NCBI GenBank assembly: GCA_963822695.1
Contig: CAWGJH010000021.1
Coordinates: 1-64,000, forward strand
From: GCA-003244245 sp963822695
Lineage (GTDB): Bacteria; Actinomycetota; Actinomycetes; Mycobacteriales; Pseudonocardiaceae
DNA: 64,000 bases
Reading direction: 5' to 3'
Shown here: positions 1 to 7,639 of the stretch, piece after piece
How positions within the stretch are numbered: position 1 is the first letter of the stretch
Layout: each line of letters opens with the position of its first letter
The notes under the pieces: model-generated
What the model was told of the DNA's origin: nothing
The model's database searches: none
What the model saw: the letters and a program-made list of their open reading frames with translations, nothing else
Position numbers and translations under genes: made by a program

Positions 1-650
1 ACGCCGGGGCGGTGCTGTTCGTGGACGTCGATGTCCTCCTGCCCGGTCATGGGCGTGGCGACCTCGCCCGGTGCGACAGCGTTGACCGTGATCTGGTGTT
101 CAGATAGTTCTAGAGCGGCGGTCTTGGTGAGGAGCCCCAGGCCGCCTTTGGCCGCGCAGTAGGCGGCGGCGCCCACCCTGGGCTGGTGCTCGTGAACGCT
201 GGTGATGTTCACGATCCGTCCGCCGCGCCCGGCAGCGATCATCCGCCGGGCCGCCCGTTGGAGACACAAGAAAGCGCCGTCCAAATCCGTCGCCAGAATC
301 CGACGCCAGGTGTCGTACTCGAGATCGACCAGCAGCGCTGATGAGCCCGCTCCAGCGTTGTTCACCAGGACGTCGAGACCGCCCAGGGCGTCGGAGAGGT
401 CATCGATGACGGCCGCTGCGCCGGGAAGTGCGTGGCGAGATCGAGATGCCGCACCTCGGCGCGCCGGCCGGTGGCACGAACCTCATCGGCGGTCGCCTTG
501 GCGCCCGGCTCGTCGGTGCGCCACGTGATCCCCACGTCACACCCCGAGTTCGGCCAAGGCGACCGCCGTTGCATTTCCGATGCCGGAGTCGGAACCGGTC
601 ACGATTGCCGTGCGGGGAAAGTCCCCGGGTGTCCTACGCGCAATGTCCAT
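1..650 (-). pseudogene. SDR-family oxidoreductase, frameshifted and cut by the window edge
   Basis: Read on the minus strand from an ATG at 650, the protein opens with a short leader and a Rossmann motif (TGSDSGIG). It continues as a classical short-chain dehydrogenase with NNAGAG, a YCAAKGG catalytic Tyr/Lys region and NAVAPGEVATPM near the left edge. The frame breaks twice. An extra G near 541 gives a stop just after the first strand. A compensating one-base loss near 421-430 lies before the NNAG strand. The middle is therefore readable only in another frame. Family assignment is secure; whether the breaks are real or sequencing error cannot be told here. The neighbouring YihY-like and hemerythrin genes show the same kind of damage, while downstream genes are clean. 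Confidence 0.75.
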
Positions 651-1360
651 GCCTGGAGGTGTTCCCCCCTGGGGACAGTCTGGCAACGGACGGGTTGATG
701 GGGGGATCCCTCTGTCCTGGTCTCGTGGTGCGGGAATTCGGTGTGGACTCGCTCGTCTGGGTGGGGAGGGGGGTGTCCTTGGCGTATGTGTCGTAGGCCT
801 GGTAGTCCGCTGTGGTGGTGGGGCCCTCGACGAGCCCGCGGGGGTGGAACGGTTCCTTGAGGACCACGTTGAGCTGCGCGCCGGCGAGCGTGACGATGCT
901 TCCGAGGTAGAACCACCACAGTATGGTGATGACGGTGGCGAAGGTGCCGTAGGCCCTCTCGGCGGTGTGCAGGTACCGGGAGATGATCAGCGATGACAGT
1001 TGCTGGAGCAGCCAGAAGACGACGCCCGAGAGCAGCGCGCCCGGTAGCACGTCCCGGATCGGCGACGTCGCGGTCGGTGAGCAGCCGGAATGCCACGATG
1101 AACAACCCCACGTCCAGCGCAACCGCGATGAGGTACCCCGCGCAGTCGACGCCACCACCCCGAACGGGGTCCCGGCGGCGGTGCCGGTGATGTAGCTGTT
1201 GATCACCGGTGCTGCCGACCAGGGTGAGCCCGATCGCGCTCAGCGCGATGAGGCTGCGCCCGATCTGCGCGCCGAAGGTGGACCGCTGGGCATAGGGGAG
1301 CTCCCACACCGAGTTGAGCGCCGCTTGAGTGGTGGTGCTGAAGCGTGCCCCGCACCTCAC
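634..1360 (-). pseudogene. YihY/BrkB-family membrane protein, multiply frameshifted
   Basis: Pieces of a YihY-type inner-membrane protein lie in three frames. The first (around 1360-1210) reads SVWELPYAQR and SLIALSAIGLTLVG. The next carries INSYITGTAAGTPFG, followed by the helix GYLIAVALDVGLFIVAFRLL. The last has RDVLPGALLSGVVFWLLQQL and TILWWFYLGSIVTLAGAQLN. At least three indels are needed to join them, and the N-terminal third seen in full-length relatives (about 280-300 aa) is missing. The 3' end overlaps the start of the SDR pseudogene on the same strand. No intact product is possible without recoding. Confidence 0.7.
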
Positions 1361-1396
1361 CGGCGACGGCCTCCTTATCGCGTCGGATCACCCGCC

Positions 1397-1776
1397 ATGC
1401 GCGAGCACCTACCCGACGGCTGAGAAGCTCGTCGAGCACGACACGCAGGAGCACAAACGGCTCGAAGAGGTCATGAAGCAGCCGAAGCGGTGCAGGCGTC
1501 CGAACCTCGATTCGACGCGCTCGTGCGTGAGCTGATCGACAAGCTGCGTCACCACGCGCACGATGAGGAGACCGAGCAATTCCCGCTGCTCCGCGATCGG
1601 GTGCCGCGCGAAAAGCTCGTCGAGCTCAGGGAGAAGGTGGACTCCGCGAAGAAGCTGGCGCCGACCCGTCCCCACCCAGGAGCACCCCACAGCGAGCTGT
1701 TTCACAAGGTCGTCGGCCCCGGAGTTGGCTGGTAGACCGGTTGCGCGACAAGCTCAGCAACCGGCCCCACGGCTGA
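1397..1776 (+). pseudogene. Hemerythrin HHE-domain protein, truncated and frameshifted
   Basis: The readable segments are REHLPDG, then EKLVEHDTQEHKRLEEVMKQ, then EPRFDALVRELIDKLRHHAHDEE, then EKVDSAKKLAPTRPHP and finally a VDRLRDKLSNRPHG tail. They follow the order of actinobacterial hemerythrin-like proteins, with His and Glu residues spaced for a di-iron four-helix bundle. An extra T near 1421, an indel near 1480 and a missing base near 1730 separate them. About 45 N-terminal residues are absent. The gene lies head-on to the broken YihY-like gene, so 1-1776 is a run of three damaged genes. Confidence 0.75.
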
Positions 1777-1908
1777 GTGGGTTCAGCTAGCGAGCCGGTC
1801 GGGGGGATTCGCTCACCGCTGAGGCGGTGGGGGTGGTACCTCAACCTCGCGGGGAATATCGAGATGGCCGTCGTAGTTGAGCCGGCTGGACTCAATTTCT
1901 CGCAGAGG

Positions 1909-4284
1909 ATGACAATCTTGATCGATACTGTGAAGCTCCCGGTTCTGCCGCTCGACGACATCGTCGTATTGCCGGGAATGGTGGTCCCCCTGCGGCTGGC
2001 CGACGCTGAGATTCGGGCGGCCATCGAAGCGGGTCGCGCCGCGATCACTGCGGACTCGGGTGGCCAGGCGCAGGTGTTGCTAGTGCCCCGGCTGGACGGC
2101 AAGTACGCCTCGGTCGGCGCATGGGGCGTGGTGGAACAGATCGGCCGGCTGCCCGGTGGAGACCAGGCCGCGGTGGTGCGGGGTATGTCCCGGGCCCGGA
2201 TCGGAACCGGCACGACGGGTCCGGGTGCCGCGTTGTGGGTAGAGGCCACCGTCCTGGATGAGACGGCGGCCGACGACCGAGCTCGGGAACTCGCCCGGGA
2301 GTATCGAGGTCTGGTGACCACGATCCTGCAGCGCCGCGGTGCCTGGCAGGTGATCGACTCGCTGCGGCAGGTCGATGAGCCTGGCGCGCTGGCCGATCTC
2401 GCCGGGTATGCCTCGTACCTAACCAAGGAGCAGAAGCTCTGGCTGTTGGAGACCCGTAACGTGGCAGCACGCCTGGACAAGCTCATCGGGTGGAGTCAGG
2501 AACAGATTGCCGAGCTCGACGTCGCAGAGACGATTAACAAGGACGTCAAGGAGGGCGTGGAGCGCCAGCAGCGGGAGTTTCTGCTGCGCCAGCAGCTCGC
2601 CGCGATCCGCAAGGAGCTAGCTGAGCTGGATGGCAAACCCACCTCCGAGGAAGAGGACTACCGGGGCCGGGTGGAGGCTGCGGAGCTGCCGGAGCACGTG
2701 CGCAAGGCGGCAATGACCGAGGTCGACAAGCTAGAACGGACCGCTGAGGCATCGCCTGAGGTCGGCTGGATCCGCACCTGGCTCGACACCGTGCTTGAGA
2801 TGCCGTGGAACTCCCGCACCGAGGACAACTTCGACATCGCCGACGCTCGTGAGGTGCTGGATGCCGACCACTTCGGGCTGGACGAGGTCAAGGACCGCAT
2901 CATCGAGTACCTGGCTGTACGCCGTAGGCGGGCCGACCGCAGTCTGGGAGTCGTCGAAGGCAGGCGCAGCGGGGCGGTGCTTGCGCTGGTTGGGCCGCCC
3001 GGGGTCGGCAAGACTTCGCTCGGTGAATCGGTGGCCAGGGCTATGGGACGGAAATTCGTCCGCGTATCCCTGGGTGGCGTGCGAGACGAGGCGGAGATAA
3101 GGGGGCACCGCCGTACCTATGTCGGGGCGTTGCCGGGTCGGATTGTGCGGGCCATCTCCGAGGCGGGCACGATGAACCCGGTGATCCTGCTGGACGAGGT
3201 GGACAAGGTCGGCTCGGACTACCGGGGCGACCCGACCGCCGCGCTGCTCGAAGTGCTCGACCCGGCGCAGAACCACACGTTCCGCGATCACTATCTCGAG
3301 GTCGAGTTGGACCTGTCCGACGTGATGTTCCTGGCGACGGCAAACGTGATCGACTCGATCCCCGCGCCGCTGCTCGACCGGATGGAACTGGTCACGCTCG
3401 ACGGGTACACCGAGGACGAGAAGGTTGCGATCGCCCGCGACCACCTGCCGCGCCGGCAGCTCGACCGGGCCGGGCTGACCCCGCAGGAGGTGCGTGTCGA
3501 GGATGCCGTGTTGCATCGGCTCGCTGGCGAGTACACCCGCGAGGCCGGAGTGCGGCAGCTGGAGCGTTCGATTGCCCGGATCCTGCGCAAGGTGACCACG
3601 CGGCTGGCCTTGGACCAGAACGAGGTTCCGATGCACATCGGGCCAGACGACCTGCGGGACTACCTCGGCCGACCGAAGCACACTCCGGAGTCTGCCGAGC
3701 GCACGGCCGTGCCGGGGGTGGCGACCGGGCTTGCGGTCACCGGTGCCGGTGGCGACGTGCTGTTCGTGGAGGCCTCGCTGGCCGACAAGGAGACCGGGTC
3801 CACGAACGTCACGCTCACCGGGCAACTCGGTGACGTGATGAAGGAATCTGCCCAGATCGCGCTGTCCTACCTGCGCTCGCACGGGGTGGAATTGGAGTTG
3901 CCGGTCGGCGACCTGGCCGAGCGGGGTGTGCATGTCCATGTGCCGGCCGGGGCGGTACCCAAGGACGGACCTAGTGCCGGTGTCACGATGACCACCGCGC
4001 TGGCCTCATTGCTGTCGGGACGGCCGGTCCGTGCCGACGTGGCGATGACCGGTGAAGTGTCACTGACCGGACGGGTGTTGCCAATCGGGGGCGTGAAGCA
4101 GAAGTTGCTCGCCGCGCATCGGGCCGGGATCACCACCGTGCTGCTGCCTCGGCGCAACGAGCCCGACCTGGACGACGTGCCAGAGTCCGTGCGCCAGGAC
4201 CTCACCGTGCACTTGGTCGGCGACGTCCGCGAAGTGCTCGACCTGGCCCTCGAATCGGTGACCACCGCTGCAGCCGCCGCCTGA
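1909..4284 (+). CDS. lon: ATP-dependent protease Lon
   Basis: This soluble AAA+ serine protease degrades misfolded and regulatory proteins. The 791-aa reading has the LON substrate-binding domain (LPVLPLDDIVVLPGM, residues about 10-200) and a central coiled region. The AAA module has Walker A GPPGVGKTS near residue 363 and Walker B ILLDEVDK near 425. The C-terminal protease domain has the dyad Ser689 (KDGPSAG) and Lys730 (GGVKQK). The length fits the family. The start is uncertain. ATG 1909 begins just before the conserved domain. ATG 1864 has a better-placed purine-rich site and would add 15 residues. The gene is intact despite the damaged genes upstream, and a 13-bp hairpin follows it. Stress genes (Hsp20, GreA-like, YflT-like) lie downstream. 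Confidence 0.97.
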   Translation: MTILIDTVKLPVLPLDDIVVLPGMVVPLRLADAEIRAAIEAGRAAITADSGGQAQVLLVPRLDGKYASVGAWGVVEQIGRLPGGDQAAVVRGMSRARIGTGTTGPGAALWVEATVLDETAADDRARELAREYRGLVTTILQRRGAWQVIDSLRQVDEPGALADLAGYASYLTKEQKLWLLETRNVAARLDKLIGWSQEQIAELDVAETINKDVKEGVERQQREFLLRQQLAAIRKELAELDGKPTSEEEDYRGRVEAAELPEHVRKAAMTEVDKLERTAEASPEVGWIRTWLDTVLEMPWNSRTEDNFDIADAREVLDADHFGLDEVKDRIIEYLAVRRRRADRSLGVVEGRRSGAVLALVGPPGVGKTSLGESVARAMGRKFVRVSLGGVRDEAEIRGHRRTYVGALPGRIVRAISEAGTMNPVILLDEVDKVGSDYRGDPTAALLEVLDPAQNHTFRDHYLEVELDLSDVMFLATANVIDSIPAPLLDRMELVTLDGYTEDEKVAIARDHLPRRQLDRAGLTPQEVRVEDAVLHRLAGEYTREAGVRQLERSIARILRKVTTRLALDQNEVPMHIGPDDLRDYLGRPKHTPESAERTAVPGVATGLAVTGAGGDVLFVEASLADKETGSTNVTLTGQLGDVMKESAQIALSYLRSHGVELELPVGDLAERGVHVHVPAGAVPKDGPSAGVTMTTALASLLSGRPVRADVAMTGEVSLTGRVLPIGGVKQKLLAAHRAGITTVLLPRRNEPDLDDVPESVRQDLTVHLVGDVREVLDLALESVTTAAAAA

Positions 4285-4298
4285 CATCGGACACTGCA

Positions 4299-4333
4299 AC
4301 GCACGTGCGCGGCCAACGGTCGCGCACGTGCGT
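4299..4333 (+). terminator. Rho-independent-like terminator after lon
   Basis: Positions 4299-4311 and 4321-4333 form a perfect 13-bp inverted repeat (arm ACGCACGTGCGCG) around a 9-nt loop, 15 nt past the lon stop. There is no T-tract, as is common in actinomycetes. Confidence 0.8.
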
Positions 4334-4446
4334 CGAGGGCTTGCACCGGCAGGTGAATGGATCGTGGCAATTTAGATCCGCTGTGACCAGGTTGCTATCC
4401 GCCGAGTTCGCCATTGTCGAGACCCGGGAGTGATGAGGAGTCAGCG

Positions 4447-4548
4447 ATGGCACTGATGCGGCTCGACCCGTTCCGCGAGCTCGACCGGTTCACTGAGCAG
4501 GTGATGACCAGCTGGAGGGTGCCACCGACGATGCCCGTGGAGGTTAGA
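4447..4548 (+). pseudogene. 5' fragment of a second hsp20 gene
   Basis: The first 33 codons (MALMRLDPFRELDRF...) closely match the start of the intact Hsp20 at 6457 (MALMRFDPFRELDRL). After about codon 33 the similarity stops and the frame runs into unrelated sequence. No alpha-crystallin domain follows. A GGAG site precedes the ATG, so a short peptide could still be made. This looks like the stub of a partial duplication or a deleted paralogue. Confidence 0.7.
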
Positions 4549-4642
4549 ACAATGGCAGCATCCGCAGAGCACCGGCTCGCCCAGCCGGTCCTGATGACTA
4601 CACAGCTGCCCACAGCGCGATCAGTGGTCTCAGGAGGACGAA

Positions 4643-5107
4643 GTGATCGAAGTTAGCCAGCGGGTGTTGACCAGCGCCGACCGGATATTCGCAGTCCTCG
4701 CGGATGGGTGGCTGTATCCCCTATGGGTGGTGGGGGCCTCACATATGCGGGATGTGGATCCTGGCTGGCCCGCCGAGGGAACGAGGATCCACCACAGCGT
4801 GGGCCCGTGGCCGCTGACCGTGCGGGATGCGACGACAGTCGTCGCTGTGGAACCAGGTCGAATGCTTGAGCTCGATGCACGAGTCTGGCCCACCGGAGTT
4901 GCCCGGGTACGACTCACCCTGACACCAGAGGGTGACAGTCACACCCGCGTGGTGATGGGAGAGATGTTCGACCGGGGTCCGGCCCATCGGATACCCACCC
5001 CATTTCAGGCTGCCTTGATGCGTCCGCGGAACCGTGAGTCTCTGCGCCGGCTCGCCGATATCGCTGAACACCGGACAGTGGTGTGCACATCGCGCATCGT
5101 TGACTGA
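4643..5107 (+). CDS. SRPBCC (START-like) family protein
   Basis: This 154-aa protein starts at GTG 4643 with a consensus AGGAGG at 4632-4637. It opens IEVSQRVLTSADRIFAVLADG and has WVVGASHMRDVDPGWP and LTLTPEGDSHTRVVMGEMF. That order is typical of small polyketide-cyclase/dehydratase-like START-fold proteins that bind hydrophobic ligands in a helix-grip cavity. No catalytic residues can be assigned from the family alone. It has no membrane segment or signal peptide. It stands alone between the Hsp20 stub and the GreA-like gene on the other strand, and its substrate is unknown. Confidence 0.75.
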   Translation: MIEVSQRVLTSADRIFAVLADGWLYPLWVVGASHMRDVDPGWPAEGTRIHHSVGPWPLTVRDATTVVAVEPGRMLELDARVWPTGVARVRLTLTPEGDSHTRVVMGEMFDRGPAHRIPTPFQAALMRPRNRESLRRLADIAEHRTVVCTSRIVD

Positions 5108-5111
5108 TGGA

Positions 5112-5300
5112 TCAGCTCGCCTGGCAGGAAACCGGCCGCGGCGCGCTGTCGGCGACCGCCCGGTCAATCCGCTCATACCTCTCGGCCATCCGCTGCGCGT
5201 CGAGCAGCTCCTCGACGCGTCGCCGCCAGCGAACCGGATCCAGCTCGTGCACCCGCTGCAGGCGGCAGTGCTGGCATGTGGCAGCACCTTGGCAGGGGAG
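5112..5300 (-). pseudogene. Possible C-terminal remnant of an unknown protein
   Basis: On the minus strand an open frame ends CQHCRLQRVHELDPVRWRRR...LLDAQRMAERYERIDRAV. It looks coding: it is amphipathic, rich in Arg/Glu and has a CxxC near the start. It has no convincing start codon because upstream it merges into the reverse frame of the GreA-like gene. I do not recognise it. It may be the tail of a lost gene or chance. Confidence 0.25.
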
Positions 5301-5349
5301 AGCCGGCCGAGGAAGAGGGCGAAATCCTGCCGGAATAGCCCAGCGCGGG

Positions 5350-5883
5350 CTAGGTGTCCCTAGGGTGCGTGCCGGGCGGCTGTAGCGCAACGACCTGCGC
5401 GCTAGTCTCGCCCTCCGGTGTGGGGTAAGTGACCGTGTCGCCGACCCGCCGACCGGCAAGCGCCCGGCCCAACGGACTGTGGACCGTGAGCACACTGTTC
5501 TGTTCCTGCTCTGCTGCTTCCTCGGTGACGAGGACGACGTGCAGGTCCTCGACGGTGCCATCGGCGAAACGGAGAGTAACTCTCGTGCCGTCGGGGAGCA
5601 CGTCCTGCTGATCCTGATCCGCCATGTTCGACCCCACAGTGTCGCGCCCGGCGAGCAGGTCGGTGAGTTCGGCGATGCGGTCATCGATTCGTGCCACATC
5701 GTCGGCTCGCTCCAACAATTGGGCCTGATCGCCGCCGTCCCCGGTCGGTTGCTCGTTGACCAGGTCCGTCGCGAGGTCGTGGCGCTGGTCGCGAAGGTCA
5801 GCCAGCTCCTGTTCCAACCTTCGACGGGTATCCGGGTCGAAACCGCCGCGACCCTGCGGGGAAGCAGCAGGCGTGCAAACCAT
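5350..5883 (-). CDS. GreA/GreB-family transcription factor
   Basis: This 177-aa protein begins at an ATG preceded by GGAGG. It has an N-terminal coiled coil (RRRLEQELADLRDQR to DDRIAELTDLLAG, residues about 18-85) and a C-terminal FKBP-like domain (DGTRVTLRFADGTVEDLHVV, SPLGRALAGRRVGDTVTY). This is the layout of Gre factors, which enter the RNA polymerase secondary channel. The paired acidic residues at the coiled-coil tip, expected of a cleavage factor, are not obvious. It may be a Gre paralogue that modulates polymerase rather than canonical GreA. It lies convergent to the SRPBCC gene. An in-frame upstream ATG exists, but the chosen start has the best ribosome site. Confidence 0.82.
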   Translation of the reverse strand: MVCTPAASPQGRGGFDPDTRRRLEQELADLRDQRHDLATDLVNEQPTGDGGDQAQLLERADDVARIDDRIAELTDLLAGRDTVGSNMADQDQQDVLPDGTRVTLRFADGTVEDLHVVLVTEEAAEQEQNSVLTVHSPLGRALAGRRVGDTVTYPTPEGETSAQVVALQPPGTHPRDT

Positions 5884-6144
5884 GCTCGGCCTCCGGCTCA
5901 TGAGACTGCTGGTGACGTTCGGTGCCGTGGTGGCCCGCACACAATGATCCTCCATTTTTGCGGAGCGGGCCAGGGCGGTTGCCGCCCGGGCGCTCAAGCG
6001 GCCGACTTGAGACGCTGGATCGGAGACATCGGCTGAGGCTGGGCTACTTCCTGGGCAGCGTGCATATGATCTTGGTAACTAAGCTTTCGGTGATTCGCAA
6101 CTGAGGAGTGTTCTCGCGAGCACGTTCCACAATCTGGCGGGGAG

Positions 6145-6210
6145 TCAACCCCATACCGTTGTACAACCGCCCAGTTTGATCGACTCTTTCATCATCACAG
6201 GCACTGTCAT
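6145..6210 (-). CDS. Candidate 21-aa peptide with a strong ribosome-binding site
   Basis: A perfect GGAGGT lies 4 nt before the ATG at 6210. The frame reads MTVPVMMKESIKLGG and ends in CTTVWG before a stop at 6145-6147. A second frame, overlapping from about 6170 down to 6044, reads GLTPRQIVERARENTPQ and looks protein-like. The locus could therefore be either a tiny gene or a roughly 50-codon gene broken by one indel. I do not recognise either version. It sits between the GreA-like and Hsp20 genes. Confidence 0.35.
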   Translation of the reverse strand: MTVPVMMKESIKLGGCTTVWG

Positions 6211-6456
6211 AGCGACCTCCTGGAGCCACCCCTATCGGGTCATCGCCGCACATCCGTGCACCAACCCGTTACCGATCCTCGCATCGTGGCACTGTTCGTG
6301 CCCGCAGGTGAAGGCCGACTGATTTGGACCCGTTGGGGCCAGGCCTGGTACTGGCCAGTTTGCCATGCTAGGGGTTCACACCCGGCCTGCCGGGGATCAC
6401 TGGTCGGGGGTGCGATCCGACCCGAAACTGTGACGAGCGTGAAAGCAGGATTTGCT

Positions 6457-6951
6457 ATGGCACTGATGCGTTTTGACCCTTTTCGTGAGCTTGATCGCCT
6501 CGCTGCGCAGGTGATGGGCGGCAGCAGGCCGCCGACGATGATGATGGAAGCGTGGCGGAGGGCAGACGCGTTCTTCGTCCACATCGATCTTCCTGGCGTC
6601 GACCCGGACGACGTTGATCTGACCGTCGAGAACAACGTGGTGAGCGTCCGGGCGGAGCGGCGTCCCGTGCATGAGGAAGGCGACGAGGTCATCGTCAACG
6701 AGCGACCATATGGCATCTTCACCCGGCAGCTCTTCCTCGGCGACAACCTAGACACGGACAAGCTGTCCGCGGATTACGACCGCGGCGTGCTCATGCTGAC
6801 GATCCCGATCGCCGAGGCGAGCAAGCCCCGCCGTATCCCCCTAGGCGCGCAGCGGCAGGAACTGCCGGACTCCGGCTCTGGCACCGCTGACGACGCCGGC
6901 CCTGCTACCGCTGACGATGGTTCCGACAAGCAATCAGTAACCACTTCCTAG
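6457..6951 (+). CDS. Hsp20/alpha-crystallin small heat-shock protein
   Basis: This 164-aa cytoplasmic holdase starts at ATG 6457. It opens MALMRFDPFRELDRL, typical of actinobacterial Hsp18/Hsp20. The alpha-crystallin domain (residues about 42-135) runs from ADAFFVHIDLPGVDPDDVDLTV through ERPYGIFTRQLFL to GVLMLTIPIAE. An acidic, low-complexity tail (GTADDAGPATADDG) follows. Such proteins form oligomers that hold unfolding clients for refolding by DnaK/ClpB. A stub of a near-identical gene lies 2 kb upstream (4447). I see no CIRCE element, and no convincing HspR inverted repeat upstream. A short hairpin at 6961-6992 follows the stop. Confidence 0.95.
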   Translation: MALMRFDPFRELDRLAAQVMGGSRPPTMMMEAWRRADAFFVHIDLPGVDPDDVDLTVENNVVSVRAERRPVHEEGDEVIVNERPYGIFTRQLFLGDNLDTDKLSADYDRGVLMLTIPIAEASKPRRIPLGAQRQELPDSGSGTADDAGPATADDGSDKQSVTTS

Positions 6952-6960
6952 TGAAACTCC

Positions 6961-6992
6961 AACGGCGCTCACCGACTGGCCGGGACGCCGTT
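6961..6992 (+). terminator. Hairpin after hsp20
   Basis: AACGGCG at 6961-6967 pairs with CGCCGTT at 6986-6992 across an 18-nt loop, 9 nt past the hsp20 stop. It is plausible as a weak terminator. Confidence 0.4.
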
Positions 6993-6995
6993 CCG

Positions 6996-7058
6996 TGATC
7001 GCTGTTTGTGTGCGTCTGGCGACACAAGTTGTGCTCTGGTGCACACAAACAGTGATCA
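6996..7058 (+). repeat. Nested inverted repeats upstream of the stress-protein gene
   Basis: The 18-nt arm 6996-7013 pairs with 7041-7058 with a single mismatch (core CTGTTTGTGTGC). Inside the 27-nt spacer is an 11-nt palindrome, CACAAGTTGTG (7023-7033). The structure lies in the 172-bp gap between hsp20 and the YflT-like gene. It could be an operator, a terminator or an RNA structure in the 5' leader. Confidence 0.6.
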
Positions 7059-7166
7059 GTCATCGCCAGTCTGGCATCGGTGACGACCGCCGTTCTTACG
7101 AGCGAAACCTGCACAAGGAGCGAGTGATGAACGAGCACATGTCCGCAAGACGACACCGTCGGCCCA

Positions 7167-7631
7167 TTGCGGTTCGACAACTACGCAGACGCCGAACGTG
7201 CCGTGGATCGTCTGTCGGACCTGCGGTTTCCGGTCGAGCGGGTGGCCATCATCGGCCACGATCTACGGATGGTCGAGCAGGTGACCGGGCGGCTGAACTA
7301 CGGCGGTGCCGCGCTGAAGGGGGCGGCATCCGGTGCGCTGCCCGGTGTATTGATCGGCTGGATATTCGGATTGTTCAACCTGATTAGCCCGCTGGTGGCC
7401 AGCATCGTGCTGGCGTTCTACGGGTTGGTCATCGGTGCAGTCATCGGCGCGGTACTGGGCCTGGTGATGCACGCCTTGCAGCGCGGCCGCCGGGACTTCG
7501 ACGCAGTCACGATGATGGTTCCCAGCCGCTTCGAGGTGGTCGTCGACGACGAGGTCGTTGACGAGGCGGCGCGGCTGCTCGCCGGCTCTCCGGTGGTACC
7601 GACCCAGCAGACCGCATCGCCCACCGGTTGA
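7167..7631 (+). CDS. General stress protein 17M-like (YflT family) with two membrane helices
   Basis: This roughly 154-aa protein has an N-terminal ferredoxin-like half (RFDNYADAERAVDRLSDLRFPVERVAIIG). It is followed by a Gly/Ala-rich stretch (GAALKGAASGALPGV) and two close hydrophobic helices (LIGWIFGLFNLISPL, LAFYGLVIGAVIGAVLGLV). A second alpha/beta repeat follows (RFEVVVDDEVVDEAARLL). This is the pattern of actinobacterial general stress proteins. The start is odd. The best ribosome site (AAGGAG at 7114-7119) serves ATG 7127, but that frame is out of phase with the conserved domain, which opens only at TTG 7169. Either the TTG is used or one base has been lost between 7130 and 7165. Confidence 0.75.
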   Translation: MRFDNYADAERAVDRLSDLRFPVERVAIIGHDLRMVEQVTGRLNYGGAALKGAASGALPGVLIGWIFGLFNLISPLVASIVLAFYGLVIGAVIGAVLGLVMHALQRGRRDFDAVTMMVPSRFEVVVDDEVVDEAARLLAGSPVVPTQQTASPTG

Positions 7632-7639
7632 GCGTTTCA

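Noticed and set aside
1806..1825. TTCGCTCACCGCTGAG upstream of lon as a ClgR box
   Set aside because: At least three mismatches to the CGCYNANRGCG consensus; not better than chance in this GC range.
2731..3939. 402-codon open frame antisense to lon
   Set aside because: Typical shadow of a high-GC gene; low-complexity composition and no motif.
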